Positions 23,167 through 33,657 of a stretch of 64,000 nt of DNA are shown one piece after another. Within the stretch, counting starts at the first letter, position 1. Each line of letters begins with the position of its first letter. The position numbers and the translations under genes are program-made. Origin of the DNA: Margaritifera margaritifera (taxonomy: Eukaryota; Mollusca; Bivalvia; Unionida; Margaritiferidae); contig JAQPZY010001610.1 of the NCBI GenBank assembly GCA_029931535.1, forward strand, positions 3,447,501-3,511,500. Reading direction: 5' to 3'. The notes below the pieces were generated by a model. That model made no database searches, was not told the DNA's origin, and was given only the letters and a program-made list of their open reading frames with translations.

Positions 23167-23388
23167 AACCAAATTGGAGGTACCACCATATCCTCACCAA
23201 TTAGTCCCTCCTCTCTGCTTGATGACACTGTCCCAGACTCTCAGATGCCCTTGACCTCTCACCACCAACTGCAGTTATTACGACAACAGGTGGAGCATCA
23301 CCAGCAGCAAACCCAGGTTGCCATAGCCCAAGTCCAACTTCTAAAGGATCAGCTTTCAGCAGAAACCTCGGCTAGGATAGAGGCTCAG
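23167..23388 (+). CDS. NOS1AP: NOS1AP-like adaptor, coiled-coil exon 1
   Basis: Exon after a 'ttcatgcag' acceptor and before a GTAAGA donor at 23389; 222 bp, phase 0 at both ends (74 residues). Starts NQIGGTTISSPISPSSLLDD. The second half (LTSHHQLQLLRQQVEHHQQQ, then TQVAIAQVQLLKDQLSAE) is the most diagnostic part of the NOS1AP family: vertebrate NOS1AP has a nearly identical 'STHHQMQLLQQ..QQQTQVAVAQVHLLKDQL' block. It forms the beginning of a coiled coil that continues in the next exon. In the family this region supports self-association and binding of partners such as Scribble or carboxypeptidase E; which partners apply here is unknown. An immediate 20-bp minisatellite follows the donor. Confidence 0.95.
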
Positions 23389-23399
23389 GTAAGATTCAG

Positions 23400-23508
23400 G
23401 GATGGATCTCTAGATATGCAGTGTGATCTCTAGATATGCAGTGTGATCTCTAGATATGCAGTGTGATCTCTAGATATGCAGTGTGATCTCTAGATATGCA
23501 GTGCAGTT
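23400..23508. repeat. 20-bp minisatellite, 5 copies, next to a splice donor
   Basis: The unit is 'gtgatctctagatatgcagt'. It starts only about 12 bp after the GTAAGA donor of the coiled-coil exon and contains 'ctag' and 'gcag' motifs that could act as weak decoy splice signals. Confidence 0.92.
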
Positions 23509-24395
23509 GCATATTTTACAGAAATAAATTGATGAAAACTGAATAATTTTTTATTGCATTTATAATATGCACAACAGTTTCATTGTAAGCACTTAGTTCA
23601 AAGTCGGCAGCGTTTTCCTCCTCCTGTAAATACATACAGTTTTTGTAAAGGGCGCATGTGATGCAGACTGTGCAAACATGTTAAGTTCTGTATGTTTCAT
23701 GCACATTTGAAATGATAGAATATGGTCACAGTGAAAACACTTGTTATCTAGAGCCATCAACTCGAGTGCATTTTGAGTTCGTCAGGTCACTAAGTCATGT
23801 ATTCATTGAGTCATGCATGCTGTACAACTGCACAGTTAAGACTCAGTTTCATATTATTAGTTGGGTTTGTAAAACATTGTAAGCATCAAAGTGCAATAAG
23901 CATCTATATATTTTACCTTATTGAATCTGTTCAAAAAATAAACAAAACACCACCCACCCACCCATTTCCTGACAGAGTAAAAATTCTTTCTCTATCTAGA
24001 GTAAACAGACTTCCTCATCTATTTGTCCACAAGGGTTAACAGTTACAAAATGTCAGTTTTTCTTACACCTTCATTTTTCATATAATTACATCTAGTAGCT
24101 TCATTTTGATGCCATTTACCAAAACAACTCTATACAACAGTGACAAGCTGTATCTTATTTCCAAGTCCTTTTTTTACAGTGTTGTCTTCATCTTAGTGTA
24201 CATTTCCTGGCATTCATATTATGTACCAAATTAGCATCATTGTTTTCTCCAGTAGATCAAAAATTTCAACAAACTATCCACTTTTTCGTCAACACTGGTA
24301 GGCAGTTTCTTTGCTCTGTGCATGTGTTGTCTACGTGCAAGTCTGTGACATCTCATAAAGCACATGCAGCTGAAGCTTTAAACAAGTCATCACTG
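23508..24395 (+). other. Intronic DNA, nothing recognised
   Basis: No exon with acceptable splice sites and family similarity was found; open frames at 23797 and 24240 do not resemble known proteins. Confidence 0.45.
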
Positions 24396-25480
24396 TTTGC
24401 CTTGGGATTGGAAGTGACCTTCAGTCTAATGGCATCACTGTTAACCTTGGTAATGGAAATGGCATTCAATCTAATGGTATCACTGTTAGCCTTGGGAATG
24501 GAGATAACCTTCAGTCAAATGGCATCACTGTTAACCTTGGCAATGGAAATGGTCTTCAGTTTAGTGGCATCAGTGTTAACCTTGGCAATGGAAATGACCA
24601 TTGGTCTGTAGGTATCACCGTTAGCCTTGGCAATGGAAATTACCTTCAGTCTAATTGCATCACTGTTAGTGTAGGCAATGGAAATAGCTTTCAGTCTAAT
24701 GGCATTGTTGTTGGCCTTGCCAGTTGAAATGACCAGTCAATATGCATCACTGTTAGCCTTGGCAATTGAAATGGCCTTCAGCCTAGTCTAATGGCATCAC
24801 TGTTAACCTTGACAATGGATATGAGCAGTCAATAGGCATCACTGTTAGCCTTGGCAGTGGATATGGCCTTCAGTCTACAGGCATCACTGTTAACAATGAC
24901 AATGGAAATGGTCTTCAGTCTACTGGCATCAATGTTAACATTGACAATGGAAATGACCATCAGTCAGTAGGCATCACTCAGCGTTGGTAATGGAAATGGC
25001 CTTCAGTCTACTGGCATCACTGTTAACATTGACAATGGAAATGACCATCAGTCAATAGGCATCACTCAGCGTTGGTAATGGAAATGGCCTTCAGTCTACT
25101 GGCATCACTGTTAACATTGACAATGGAAATGACCATCAGTCAATAGGCATCACTCAGCGTTGGTAATGGAAATGGCCTTCAGTCTACTGGCATCACTGTT
25201 AACATTGACAATGGAAATGACCATCAGTCAATAGGCATCACTCAGCGTTGGTAATGGAAATGGCCTTCAGTCTAATTGTTTTACTGTTGGGCATTGACAA
25301 TGGATATGACCATCAGTCAGTAGGCATCAATGTTAGCCTTGGCAATTGAAATGGCTTTCAGCCTAGTCTAATGGCATCACTGTTAACCTTGGTAATGGAA
25401 ATGGTCTTCAGTCTAACAGCATTACTGTTCGCCTTGGCAATTGAAATGGCCTTCATTCTAATGGCATTCCAAGCAACTGT
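24395..25480. repeat. 45-bp minisatellite with an 88-bp higher-order unit
   Basis: The basic unit is 'tggcatcactgttaaccttg', 'gcaatggaaatggccttcag', 'tctaa'. Between about 24935 and 25270 a 45 + 43 bp pair ('..gaccatcagtcaataggcat' alternating with '..cagcgttggtaatgg') is repeated almost perfectly about four times, so a two-unit block was recently amplified inside an older, diverged array. Confidence 0.93.
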
Positions 25481-25885
25481 ATACCTATTTTGTCACTGAT
25501 CCAGGACCCACTTAATCAGATTTCACTTCCAGTTTACATAAGGACTTTCCACTACATGGATTGTTTTTCAAATGCTAGCCCAATTCTAAGTAGCTGATTT
25601 TATTCTTGAGCCAGTCCCATACAGGTTTCACCAAAACATTAAATTCACATTCCACAGCATAGTTGTTATGGTTTTCAGCAAAATCTATGACTTGAATGCT
25701 CCATTGTAAGCATTATTTGATCATTACCCACTGTTTGTGAAATTATGGAAAGTTATCAATTTATGAAGTACAAGATATAAACTTGGGCAATATTTATATG
25801 GAGAAGGAGCTTGGGTTTCTGTAAGTGACACTTTGATCATACTGTCTTTGTAATCTTATCAGAAAGCAGCCATATTTTAATGGGT
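25480..25885. other. Non-coding stretch
   Basis: No recognisable feature. Confidence 0.4.
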
Positions 25886-26275
25886 ATTAAGTGTGGGGCA
25901 CTGATCATGGGTAAAAAAATAGTGCACACAGTTAACTGACCATGGGACTCTGCTGGGGCACTAATCATGTGTCAAAAATAGCACTCACATTTAACTGAAC
26001 ATAGGACTGCTGGGGCACTGATCATATGTCAAAACAAGCACACACAGTTAACCGAACATGGGACTCTACTGGGGTACTGATCATGTGTGAGAACAAGCAC
26101 ACACATTTGACTGAAAATGGGACTCTACTGGGGTACTGATCATGTGTCAGAACAAGCACACACATTTGACTGAAAATGGGACTCTACTGGGGTACTGATC
26201 ATGTGTGAGAACAAGCACACACATTTGACTGAACATGGGACTCTACTGGGGCACTGATCATGTGTCAGATCTGCA
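25885..26275. repeat. ~59-bp minisatellite, ~6 copies
   Basis: The unit contains 'gactctactggggtactgat', 'catgtgtgagaacaagcaca', 'cacatttgactgaaaatgg'. The right-hand units are nearly identical and the left-hand ones diverged. Confidence 0.92.
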
Positions 26276-26860
26276 GCTTGATTAAAGGTGTTGTCAGCTG
26301 CAAAATATTAAAGCAGGTGCTGCATTTACAAGCTAGGGCTTTTGGTCCACTGGCAGATAACTCTGGAAATGTAACTTAAGAAATAAACCTGGGTTATTAA
26401 AGAGACAAATATAAATCAATTCAAAACTGTTATTGCATTAAACACAAACACTATTTACAGGTAACACAAAATATAATAAAATATGGGTTGCTTGGTCTTG
26501 CATGAAAATTGAAGCTATGCATTAGTAGACCCATGGTAGACCATTTTTACTTTGCGGTGAGTAATATTTAATTTAATAATTTCTACTTATTGAAATCCAT
26601 CTAAATGTAGTTACTGTCTATGGAAAATGTTGACTAATGAATAAATGAAATAGATAAACAAATTGCATACCATATATACATTTCTGGATGGGAATAGTGG
26701 CATAAAATCATATAAATATCTTAATTAATTGTATTTTGTACCACAGACAGCAACTGTTTTCAACATTATCCATGGATTGATCACACTTTTAGTATGTTGT
26801 GTTTAAAAGGCATCGCTTACTCTGCATTCATTTTTTGTTTTAAAAAATGTTCACTGTAAG
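26275..26860. other. Intronic DNA with a likely seed for the next array
   Basis: At about 26620 'atggaaaatgttgacta' occurs once, outside the array. This is 17 bp identical to the core of the 40/42-bp satellite that begins at 26860. Confidence 0.5.
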
Positions 26861-28345
26861 TGAGTATTTAATGTACTATACATGGAAAAAGTTGACTAAG
26901 TAAGCATATAAGGTACTGTACATGGAAAATGTTGACTAAGTAAGCATATAAGGTAGTGTACATGGAAAATGTTGACTGTAAGTAAGTATATAATGTAGTG
27001 TACATGGAAAATGTTGACTAAGTAAGCATATAAGGTAGTGTACATGGAAAATGTTGACTGTAAGTAAGTATATAATGTACTGTACATGGAAAATGTTGAC
27101 TAAGTAAGCATATAAGGTAGTGTACATGGAAAATGTTGACTGTAAGTAAGTATATAATGTACTGTACATGAAAAATGTTGACTAAGTAAGCATATAAGGT
27201 AGTGTACATGGAAAATGTTGACTAAGTGAGTATATAAGGTTGTGTACATGGAAAATGTTGACTAAGTAAGTATATAAGGTAGTGTACATGGAAAATGTTG
27301 ACAGTAAGTAAGCATATTAGGTAGTGTACATGGAAAATGTTGACTGTAAGTAAGTATATAATGTAGTGTACATGGAAAATGTTGACTGTAAGTAAGTATA
27401 TAATGTACTGTACATGGAAAATGTTGATTGTAAGTAAGCATATAAGGTACTGTATATGAAAAATGTTGACTAAGTAAGTATATAATGTAGTGTACATGGA
27501 AAATGTTGACTGTAAGTAAGCATATAAGGTAGTGTACATGGAAAATGTTGACTGTAAGTAAGTATATAATGTAGTGTACATGGAAAATGTTGACTGTAAG
27601 TAAGTATATAATGTACTGTACATGGAAAATGTTGACTGTAAGTAAGCATATAAGGTAGTGTACATGGAAAATGTTGACTGTAAGTAAGCATATAATGTAG
27701 TGTACATGGAAAATGTTGACTGTAAGTAAGCATATAAGGTAGTGTACATGGAAAATGTTGACTGTAAGTAAGTATATAATGTAGTGTACATGGAAAATGT
27801 TAACTATAAGTGAGTATATAAGGTAGTGTACATGGAAAATGTTGACTGTAAGTAAGTATATAATGTAGTGTACATGGAAAATGTTAACTATAAGTGAGTA
27901 TATAATGTACTGTACATGGAAAATGTTGACTGTAAGTAAGTATATAATGTACTGTACATGGAAAATGTTGACTGTAAGTAAGTATATAATGTAGTGTACA
28001 TGGAAAATGTTGACTGTAAGTAAGTTTATAATGTACTGTACATGGAAAATGTTGACTGTAAGTAAGCATATAAGATAGTGTACATGGAAAATGTTGACTA
28101 AGTGAGTATATAAGGTTGTGTACATGGAAAATGTTCACTCTAAGTGAGTTTAAAGGGAACTGTATGTGGAAAATGTTGACTATAAGTTAGTATATAATAT
28201 ACTGTACATGAAAAATGTTGACTAAGTAAGCATATAAGGTACTGTACATGGAAAATGTTGACTAAGTGAGTATATAAGGCACTGTACATGAAAAATGTTG
28301 ACTATTAAGTGAATATAAAAGGAACTGTACATGAAGAAATTTCCA
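26860..28345. repeat. 40/42-bp minisatellite, ~36 copies
   Basis: Two length classes are mixed: 40 bp ('tacatggaaaatgttgacta' + 'agtaagcatataaggtagtg') and 42 bp (the same with 'gactgtaagtaag'). The 40-bp class dominates on the left and at the far right, and the 42-bp class in the middle. The unit is not consistently divisible by 3, but 42-bp runs are, giving false minus-strand frames of up to 287 codons ('FHVHYIIYLLTVNI'). Each unit contains a 'tgtacatg' palindrome and 'tatataa'. Confidence 0.95.
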
Positions 28346-28636
28346 CAGGGTTTAATGTTTTTGTGACTTTCATTACCTGGTCACATATCACAAAAAAAGT
28401 ATCCTTGCAAAATGGAATAATTAAAAACAAAAAATTACGAAATGGCAAAAGTGAAACACAAATTTTTTAAAATTAAAAATTGCAACAAAATTTAATATCA
28501 CAGAAATTTCCTCATACATACTGTATATAATAAAGAGCTTAAAATTGACAGATTCTGTCATGAGAGAATATGTTCAAGGGTTATATTTTAGTCGTTGTGA
28601 TGTATTCATTACAAAGATAATTAATTTTATTTTCAG
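28345..28636 (+). other. Intron end upstream of coiled-coil exon 2
   Basis: AT-rich, ending in 'ttttattttcag'. Nothing else recognised. Confidence 0.5.
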
Positions 28637-28822
28637 GCCCGTGCTCACCAGTTACTTCTTCATAACCGGGACTTGCTGGACCACATGTCTCAGCTCTTGA
28701 GTCGTATCCAGGAGCTGGAGATAGCTCGTCAGTCACTGCATTCATCGTCATCTTCTGGCAGCAGGGAGGTTACACCGAAACAGTCTCAACATAGTGGATC
28801 TAACTCACTGGTCGTGCCAACT
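28637..28822 (+). CDS. NOS1AP: NOS1AP-like adaptor, coiled-coil exon 2
   Basis: Exon after a 'tattttcag' acceptor (AG 28635-28636) and before a GTAAGC donor at 28823; 186 bp, phase 0 at both ends, 62 residues. It begins ARAHQLLLHNRDLLDHMSQL and continues LSRIQELEIARQSL, which matches the family block 'ARxHQLLLQNKDMLQHISLLxKQVQELE' and completes the coiled coil. The last ~30 residues are Ser/Gln-rich (SSSSGSREVTPKQSQHSGSN) and low in complexity. The DNA of this second half ('ctggcagcagggaggttaca' and following) is echoed in several intronic repeats downstream (28905, 29705-30200, 31905-32300), so this half may have been the seed for them, or itself be of repeat origin. Confidence 0.93.
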
Positions 28823-29700
28823 GTAAGCCACCTCACTACACCGAAACAAACACTGTCAATCACTTCACTACACTTTACACTTATTTAAAATCAATTTGGC
28901 CGTTTCACATTTTTTTCTGGCAACAGGAGGGTGACACAACAACCATTATCATATACAAATCAAACAGCTGTTGATAGTGTTCCAACTTGGTGAAAAAATC
29001 CTGACTTGGATCTTGCCAGAATTTTGGTTGTTTATTAGCATGTGTAACACTAGATCATCCTGATAAAAAATATATCTATAACCGTGTTACTAGTTCAGAT
29101 AAAAGCTAATTGAAGTTTATAATTTATCCACTCCACAATCTCCATTGTCCTACATGATAACTGACAGAACAACTTGCATATCAGACCAGGTCAGAAGTTG
29201 ACATCCAGCATGCGCTGAAGAATCAATAATCATACATACTGTATGGAAATATGTACATTCACGACATTGGTTGATGCTGAAAAAGTGAAATTTGATAGCA
29301 GATAGCAAATAATACAAAGACTGAAATGGTTTATATGCTTTATTAAACCATTAATCAAATTGCAACTCAGGTTCTGAACATTTCAACTTGAACATGATTG
29401 GCAGCCACAGTTTGAGTTGGAAACTGACTTGGTGAATTCCTGGTGTAACACTGGTGGGTGAGCCCTTCACAACACTGACTAGCTGGTGAGCCCTTCACAA
29501 CACTGAACCCCACTGAAAACTTTCACTTTGCTAGACAATTTGCAAATATCTTTTCCTTTAGTAACAGCAGAAGGATCATACTCTACTTGTTCTAATATAC
29601 AGGAATCACTTCTCTGTTTATACTCTTTTTTTGTCACCTTACTACACTGACATGCACTATACCACTCCACAACACTCATACTGCCTCATTATCATTCTCC
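28823..29700 (+). other. Intron with a decayed exon-like fragment
   Basis: 28910-28950 contains 'ttctggcaacaggagggtga' followed by 'cacaacaa', resembling 'ttctggcagcagggaggtta' of the exon just upstream. 29440-29510 holds an imperfect 'gtgagcccttcacaacactg' duplication (two copies). Otherwise nothing recognised. Confidence 0.5.
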
Positions 29701-29702
29701 TT

Positions 29703-30235
29703 ATAGGAGGGTTACACCCAACAATCTCAATATAGTGGGCATATCCCAAATAGATATACCTGCTGTCTAAGAGGGTTACACTCAACAGTCTCACATAGTA
29801 GACATATCCCAGTAGATACATCTACCGTGTAGGAGGGTTACACTCGACAGCCTCAATATAGTGGACATATCCCAGTATATAGGGGTGAAACGATTCATCG
29901 ATATATCAATGCATCGATACTTTTGCCATATCGATACACGTATCGATACAAGAGGTGAAGAATCAATACAAAACGATACTTACCCTATATAAGCTACTTT
30001 AATCTTCAGCAGTCATGAATAATTATTAGTCATTTGCCTTTTTATTCTTTAAACTGAGAATCGATAATGTATCGTATCATAGGCTGTGTATCATGAATCG
30101 TATTGATATGCGGCACAGGTGTATCATTTCACCCCTACCAGTAGATACACCTGCTGTGTAGGAGGGTTACACTCAACAGTCTCAATATAGTGGACATATC
30201 CAAATAGATATACCTGCTGTAAAACATTACATTGA
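29703..30235. repeat. ~62-bp array resembling NOS1AP exon 28637-28822, split by a MITE
   Basis: Units carry 'ggagggttacactcaacagt' then 'ctcaatatagtggacatatc' and 'ccagtagatacacctgctgt'; copies start near 29706, 29770, 29831 and 30160. The first 31 bp closely match the exon segment 'ggttacaccgaaacagtctc' plus 'aacatagtgga' (about 85% by eye). One unit is interrupted by the element at 29880-30137. Confidence 0.75.
29880..30137. mobile_element. 258-bp hAT-like MITE with 8-bp target-site duplication
   Basis: Terminal inverted repeats: 'taggggtgaaacgat' at the left and the complement of 'taggggtgaaatgat' at the right. It is flanked by ccagtata (29872-29879) and ccagtaga (30138-30145), an 8-bp duplication with one mismatch, the length typical of hAT transposases. 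Intact neighbouring repeat units read 'cccagtagatac' at the same place, so the empty site is visible. The interior is rich in 'atcgata' motifs and has no coding capacity. Confidence 0.85.
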
Positions 30236-30260
30236 TAGTGCAAATATCCCAATAAATATA

Positions 30261-31847
30261 CATCTCTCCCTCGATTTGCGCACAACGGGGTGCAAAAACA
30301 CAGACTGCAGTATAAGCAAGGGCACGCTTTACTGAGGGACATCTGAAAAATTTAGAGGGTGATGCCATCCTAGTTGGACATTGACAAAGAGAAGATGCGG
30401 GGGTAGGGGTGGGGCAACTGTTTAATGGTTTAATACATGTTTTATAATCACGTTGGAAATAATTGTCAATTAAATGTTGTTTCTAATGAAGTTGTTCACT
30501 TTTCTGTATAAAGTACCTTTATTTTCAAGATAACCAACCTTTGAAAGATCGTTAAAAACATTACTCCAAGAAGTTTCAACACATATCACATGTGTACCTG
30601 CAAAAACATTGTGTATTACATCACTGCTTTTTGCATGTGAATGTGGATATATTCAAGTGTTATTGTAGATTCACAACAAAACAAAATATTTCCATTTTTC
30701 AAAAACTAGGGACAATTAATTCGTGAAACAATGACTGTCAATGTTGAAACTTTTTTAAAAATTGTTCTGTTAGTCAAATATTGATGCTGTGATTTCACTG
30801 CAAGTAATAGTGAAATTTTTGCTCATCCTTGAGCAAACCTCTGAGTACCAATTTGGGAATTTTAAGTTCACTACAAACTTTGGAACTCGCTCCTCCATAA
30901 GGAACCGTATCTGTGAAACAAAGCTTTTCATGTACCGAGTACTCTTTTCATTTGCTTCCCTTGCTATCCGTCATCTCATTTGCAAATTAGTAGGATAAAC
31001 CACTGATTATGTTAGATACTTTAATTATGTCACCAACATAATAATATTTATAACAGTGTTCAACTGGTCAATTGAAATGAGTGTTCAACTGGTCAATTGA
31101 AATGAGTTGACCTGACACACTACCGTGACCGTTGGCTCTTATGCAGGTAGGATTTGGATGCCTTTTAACTTTTTTTTTTATTCCACCCCCTTGTTTGACT
31201 TGATACAAACGACATAATTAATGTGATAATAGAAAGCAGGTCTAATTTTAAAAAAATAGAACAAACACTTACGCAGATCAGAGATCAAAACATAGTCGAC
31301 ACTTAATTAGATTCTCAGAAACATTCATTGACATAGCTGTGACAGTAGATTTACTTTTTTCCATTTTAATACATGAGGGCATATCACCTTTATGATGATT
31401 ACACTGAAACTGAATTAAAAGATAGAACTAAAATATGAATTTCACTTAACAAAACTTATTTAATTGGTATTTATTTCCTAAAGTACTGCTGCCAGAAGGC
31501 ATTACTGACAATTTTATGGATAAGAATATCATCAAATATTGTTATTTACAGTGTACTGCAAATTTTTTTTTTTAAAGAAAATTAAACAAAATATATAACT
31601 CTTTATTTAAAGTTGCAAATTTCATGATGTTTATCCAAATTTCTGGGCACTAATGACCATTTTTGATGATAAAATGAGCAATATATCAAAGTTTCATTGA
31701 CCAGTTTTGATCGCAATTTTCTTCACATTCAACAAATAGGGGCCAATTATTTTGGTATTTTCTAGAAGAAAAAGTGGGATCTATGCCTGACCCCATGTTA
31801 TAAGCAGTTTGCGAGTTATCCAGGAGCAAGTTATTGAGGGAGAGGTG
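30261..31847. mobile_element. ~1.59-kb TA-flanked DNA element, pogo/Tigger-like ends
   Basis: The left end 'catctctccctcgattt' after TA (30259-30260) pairs with a right end whose complement is 'cacctctccctcaataac', followed by TA (31848-31849). The similarity continues inward weakly ('gcagtataagc' against 'ctgcttataac'). No transposase frame was recognised. An imperfect duplication, 'gtgttcaactggtcaattga', sits at about 31055-31105. The flanks share 'acctgctgtaaaacattaca' on both sides (30209 and 31849), from the surrounding array. Confidence 0.6.
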
Positions 31848-31904
31848 TACCTGCTGTAAAACATTACATTGATAAAAGTAATTCATCCAAATATAGTAAT
31901 ACTT

Positions 31905-32300
31905 ATTTTAAATCAATCATCCATATCTCACCTTCCTCTGGCAGCAGGTCACATGCAACTAGTCCAGACAGTAACTATCATCCATATCTCACCTTCCTCT
32001 GGCAGCAGGTCACATGCAACCAGTCCGGATTACAGTAACTATCATCCATATCTCACCTTCCTCTGGCAGCAAGTCACATGCAACCAGTCCGGATTACAGT
32101 AACTATCATCCATATCTCACCTTGCTCTGGCAGCAAGTCACATGCAACCAGTCCAGAATACAGTAACTATTATCCATATCTCACCTTCCTCTGGCAGCAG
32201 GTCACATCCAACCAGTCCAGAATACAGTAATTATTATCCATATCACCATCCTCTGGCAGCAGGTCACATGCAACCAGTCTGGACTACAGTAACCACCCAG
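31905..32300. repeat. 64-bp minisatellite, ~6 copies, partly exon-like
   Basis: The unit is 'cagtaactatcatccatatc', 'tcaccttcctctggcagcag', 'gtcacatgcaaccagtccgg', 'atta'. The segment 'tctggcagcagg' followed by 't.aca..aa.cagtc' resembles bases 28757-28795 of the NOS1AP coiled-coil exon 2. Confidence 0.9.
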
Positions 32301-32461
32301 CTTGTGGATTATCTTGTCAGTCACTTAACTAAACTAAAGATATATTCTTTGCACTGATAGCCACCATCATTATCTCCACAGCCTTTGGCCAATGTAAATT
32401 ACAGATGTCTACATTTGTACATAAATTAAAGTTCACTGCTGGCAGATAGTTTTGTCTTAAT

Positions 32462-32599
32462 GCCATGTGGTTCAAATCCTACAGCTGGATCTGCCCAGTC
32501 ATCTCCTGTGGTGTGTCCTTGGGTAAAACACTTTACTCCAATTGGCTCAGCACTAAATAACCTACTTGTGTTGTTGTGCCATAAAACACCAAACCAAAT
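32462..32599 (+). mobile_element. SINE (5'-truncated) close to the last NOS1AP exon
   Basis: Starts just before a B-box-like 'tggttcaaatcctac', continues with 'tgtgtccttgggtaaaacac' and ends 'gtgccataaaacaccaaacc', the body and tail of a common marine-invertebrate tRNA-SINE. The A box is missing. It ends 65 bp before the splice acceptor of the final exon. Confidence 0.75.
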
Positions 32600-32664
32600 C
32601 AGTACTATGTGTATTTTGATGGAACTGCCCTCTGATAATTAACCTATTTATGCACATATTTCAG

Positions 32665-33657
32665 ATGTCAGTCCTGCCAGATCCCACAACACCACAATGT
32701 GGTCCAGTTTATCTGCCCCGTCTCATGGCCATAGATCGGGATGGTTCTTTTCTCATGTCTCCAGACTCGATGCCAATGGGTAACGTAAAGACTTTTGAAA
32801 CTGATTCTCCTGACAGTGGTCACCGGGAGATGTCTGCAGAAAATCTAGCACAGAATTTGCTGCCCAATAATGGTGCTTATTGGCCAGTCGAGAGTCCGTG
32901 TGATAGAACATTGTACAGTTATGGCTTTAGCAGCCCTGTCAAATTAAGAAGTCCATATAGTTATGAAATGACAGCTACAATAAGTAGTAACCCCTTTGCT
33001 GGGGGTAACACTGAGTTTGAAGTGAACAATTTTGAACAAATAGCTTCCCCAAAACGTAAAGGTTTTGAAGAGAAAGTGAAGATTATTACTTCCTCTCCAC
33101 CCCATGATGCTAGTGGTAACAAGTTGGAACTTAAATTGAATGTTACACCCAAAATCAAACCTCCTCCTGAATTTCGTAATTCTGACTCTCCACATCAGTC
33201 AAATTCGTCAGATGACGGCAATGATATTGCGAGTAATTCTGTCAAGGAAAGGACATTTAATGTCAACTCTGACAGTGACTATTACTCAACTCATACTGGA
33301 AGTAGCACAAAAACCAATGGAGTTCACAGCTTAGGTGAGGAGTCATGTTTCTATGACAACCGTGATGTTAAGACAATGTCCAAGACTATCTACCATTTTA
33401 AATATCACTACAATGATTTAGTCAATGAGGATTTGTCCAAGCAGGACTTCCTTGATGATGAAGGAGAAGATGAGGAAGATGACCCACAATCTGTTGCTAG
33501 GGAGAGTCATGGTTATCATGGTAACAGAGAATACTCTTACTCTGATGAAGAAAACACATATGAGGAGGAAGACTGTTTAAGAAAGCCACCATCACCCCCA
33601 CCCCCTCCAAGACGACTTGAAATGACATTGGAGGATTATGACAATTATGGGGAATGA
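32665..33657 (+). CDS. NOS1AP: NOS1AP-like adaptor, final coding exon (acidic, proline-rich C-terminal tail)
   Basis: Exon after an 'atatttcag' acceptor (AG 32663-32664), phase 0, running 330 codons to a TGA. It opens MSVLPDPTTPQCGP, matching the 'ALPVLCDPTTPKP' block that follows the coiled coil in vertebrate NOS1AP. The remainder is low-complexity: phospho-Ser-rich stretches, an NPF tripeptide at exon residues 109-111 (possible EH-domain ligand), a KTMSKTIYHFKYHYNDL block (residues 236-252), an Asp/Glu-rich segment (261-273) and PPSPPPPPRR (308-317), a likely SH3/EVH1/WW ligand. The protein ends EDYDNYGE. Vertebrate NOS1AP ends in the nNOS PDZ ligand EIAV; that ligand is absent here, so nNOS PDZ binding through the C terminus is not supported. 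The in-window part totals 573 codons. Confidence 0.92.
   Translation: MSVLPDPTTPQCGPVYLPRLMAIDRDGSFLMSPDSMPMGNVKTFETDSPDSGHREMSAENLAQNLLPNNGAYWPVESPCDRTLYSYGFSSPVKLRSPYSYEMTATISSNPFAGGNTEFEVNNFEQIASPKRKGFEEKVKIITSSPPHDASGNKLELKLNVTPKIKPPPEFRNSDSPHQSNSSDDGNDIASNSVKERTFNVNSDSDYYSTHTGSSTKTNGVHSLGEESCFYDNRDVKTMSKTIYHFKYHYNDLVNEDLSKQDFLDDEGEDEEDDPQSVARESHGYHGNREYSYSDEENTYEEEDCLRKPPSPPPPPRRLEMTLEDYDNYGE

Noticed and set aside
27222..28125. 287-codon minus-strand ORF
   Set aside because: By-product of the 42-bp units of the satellite. It shifts frame where 40-bp units occur.
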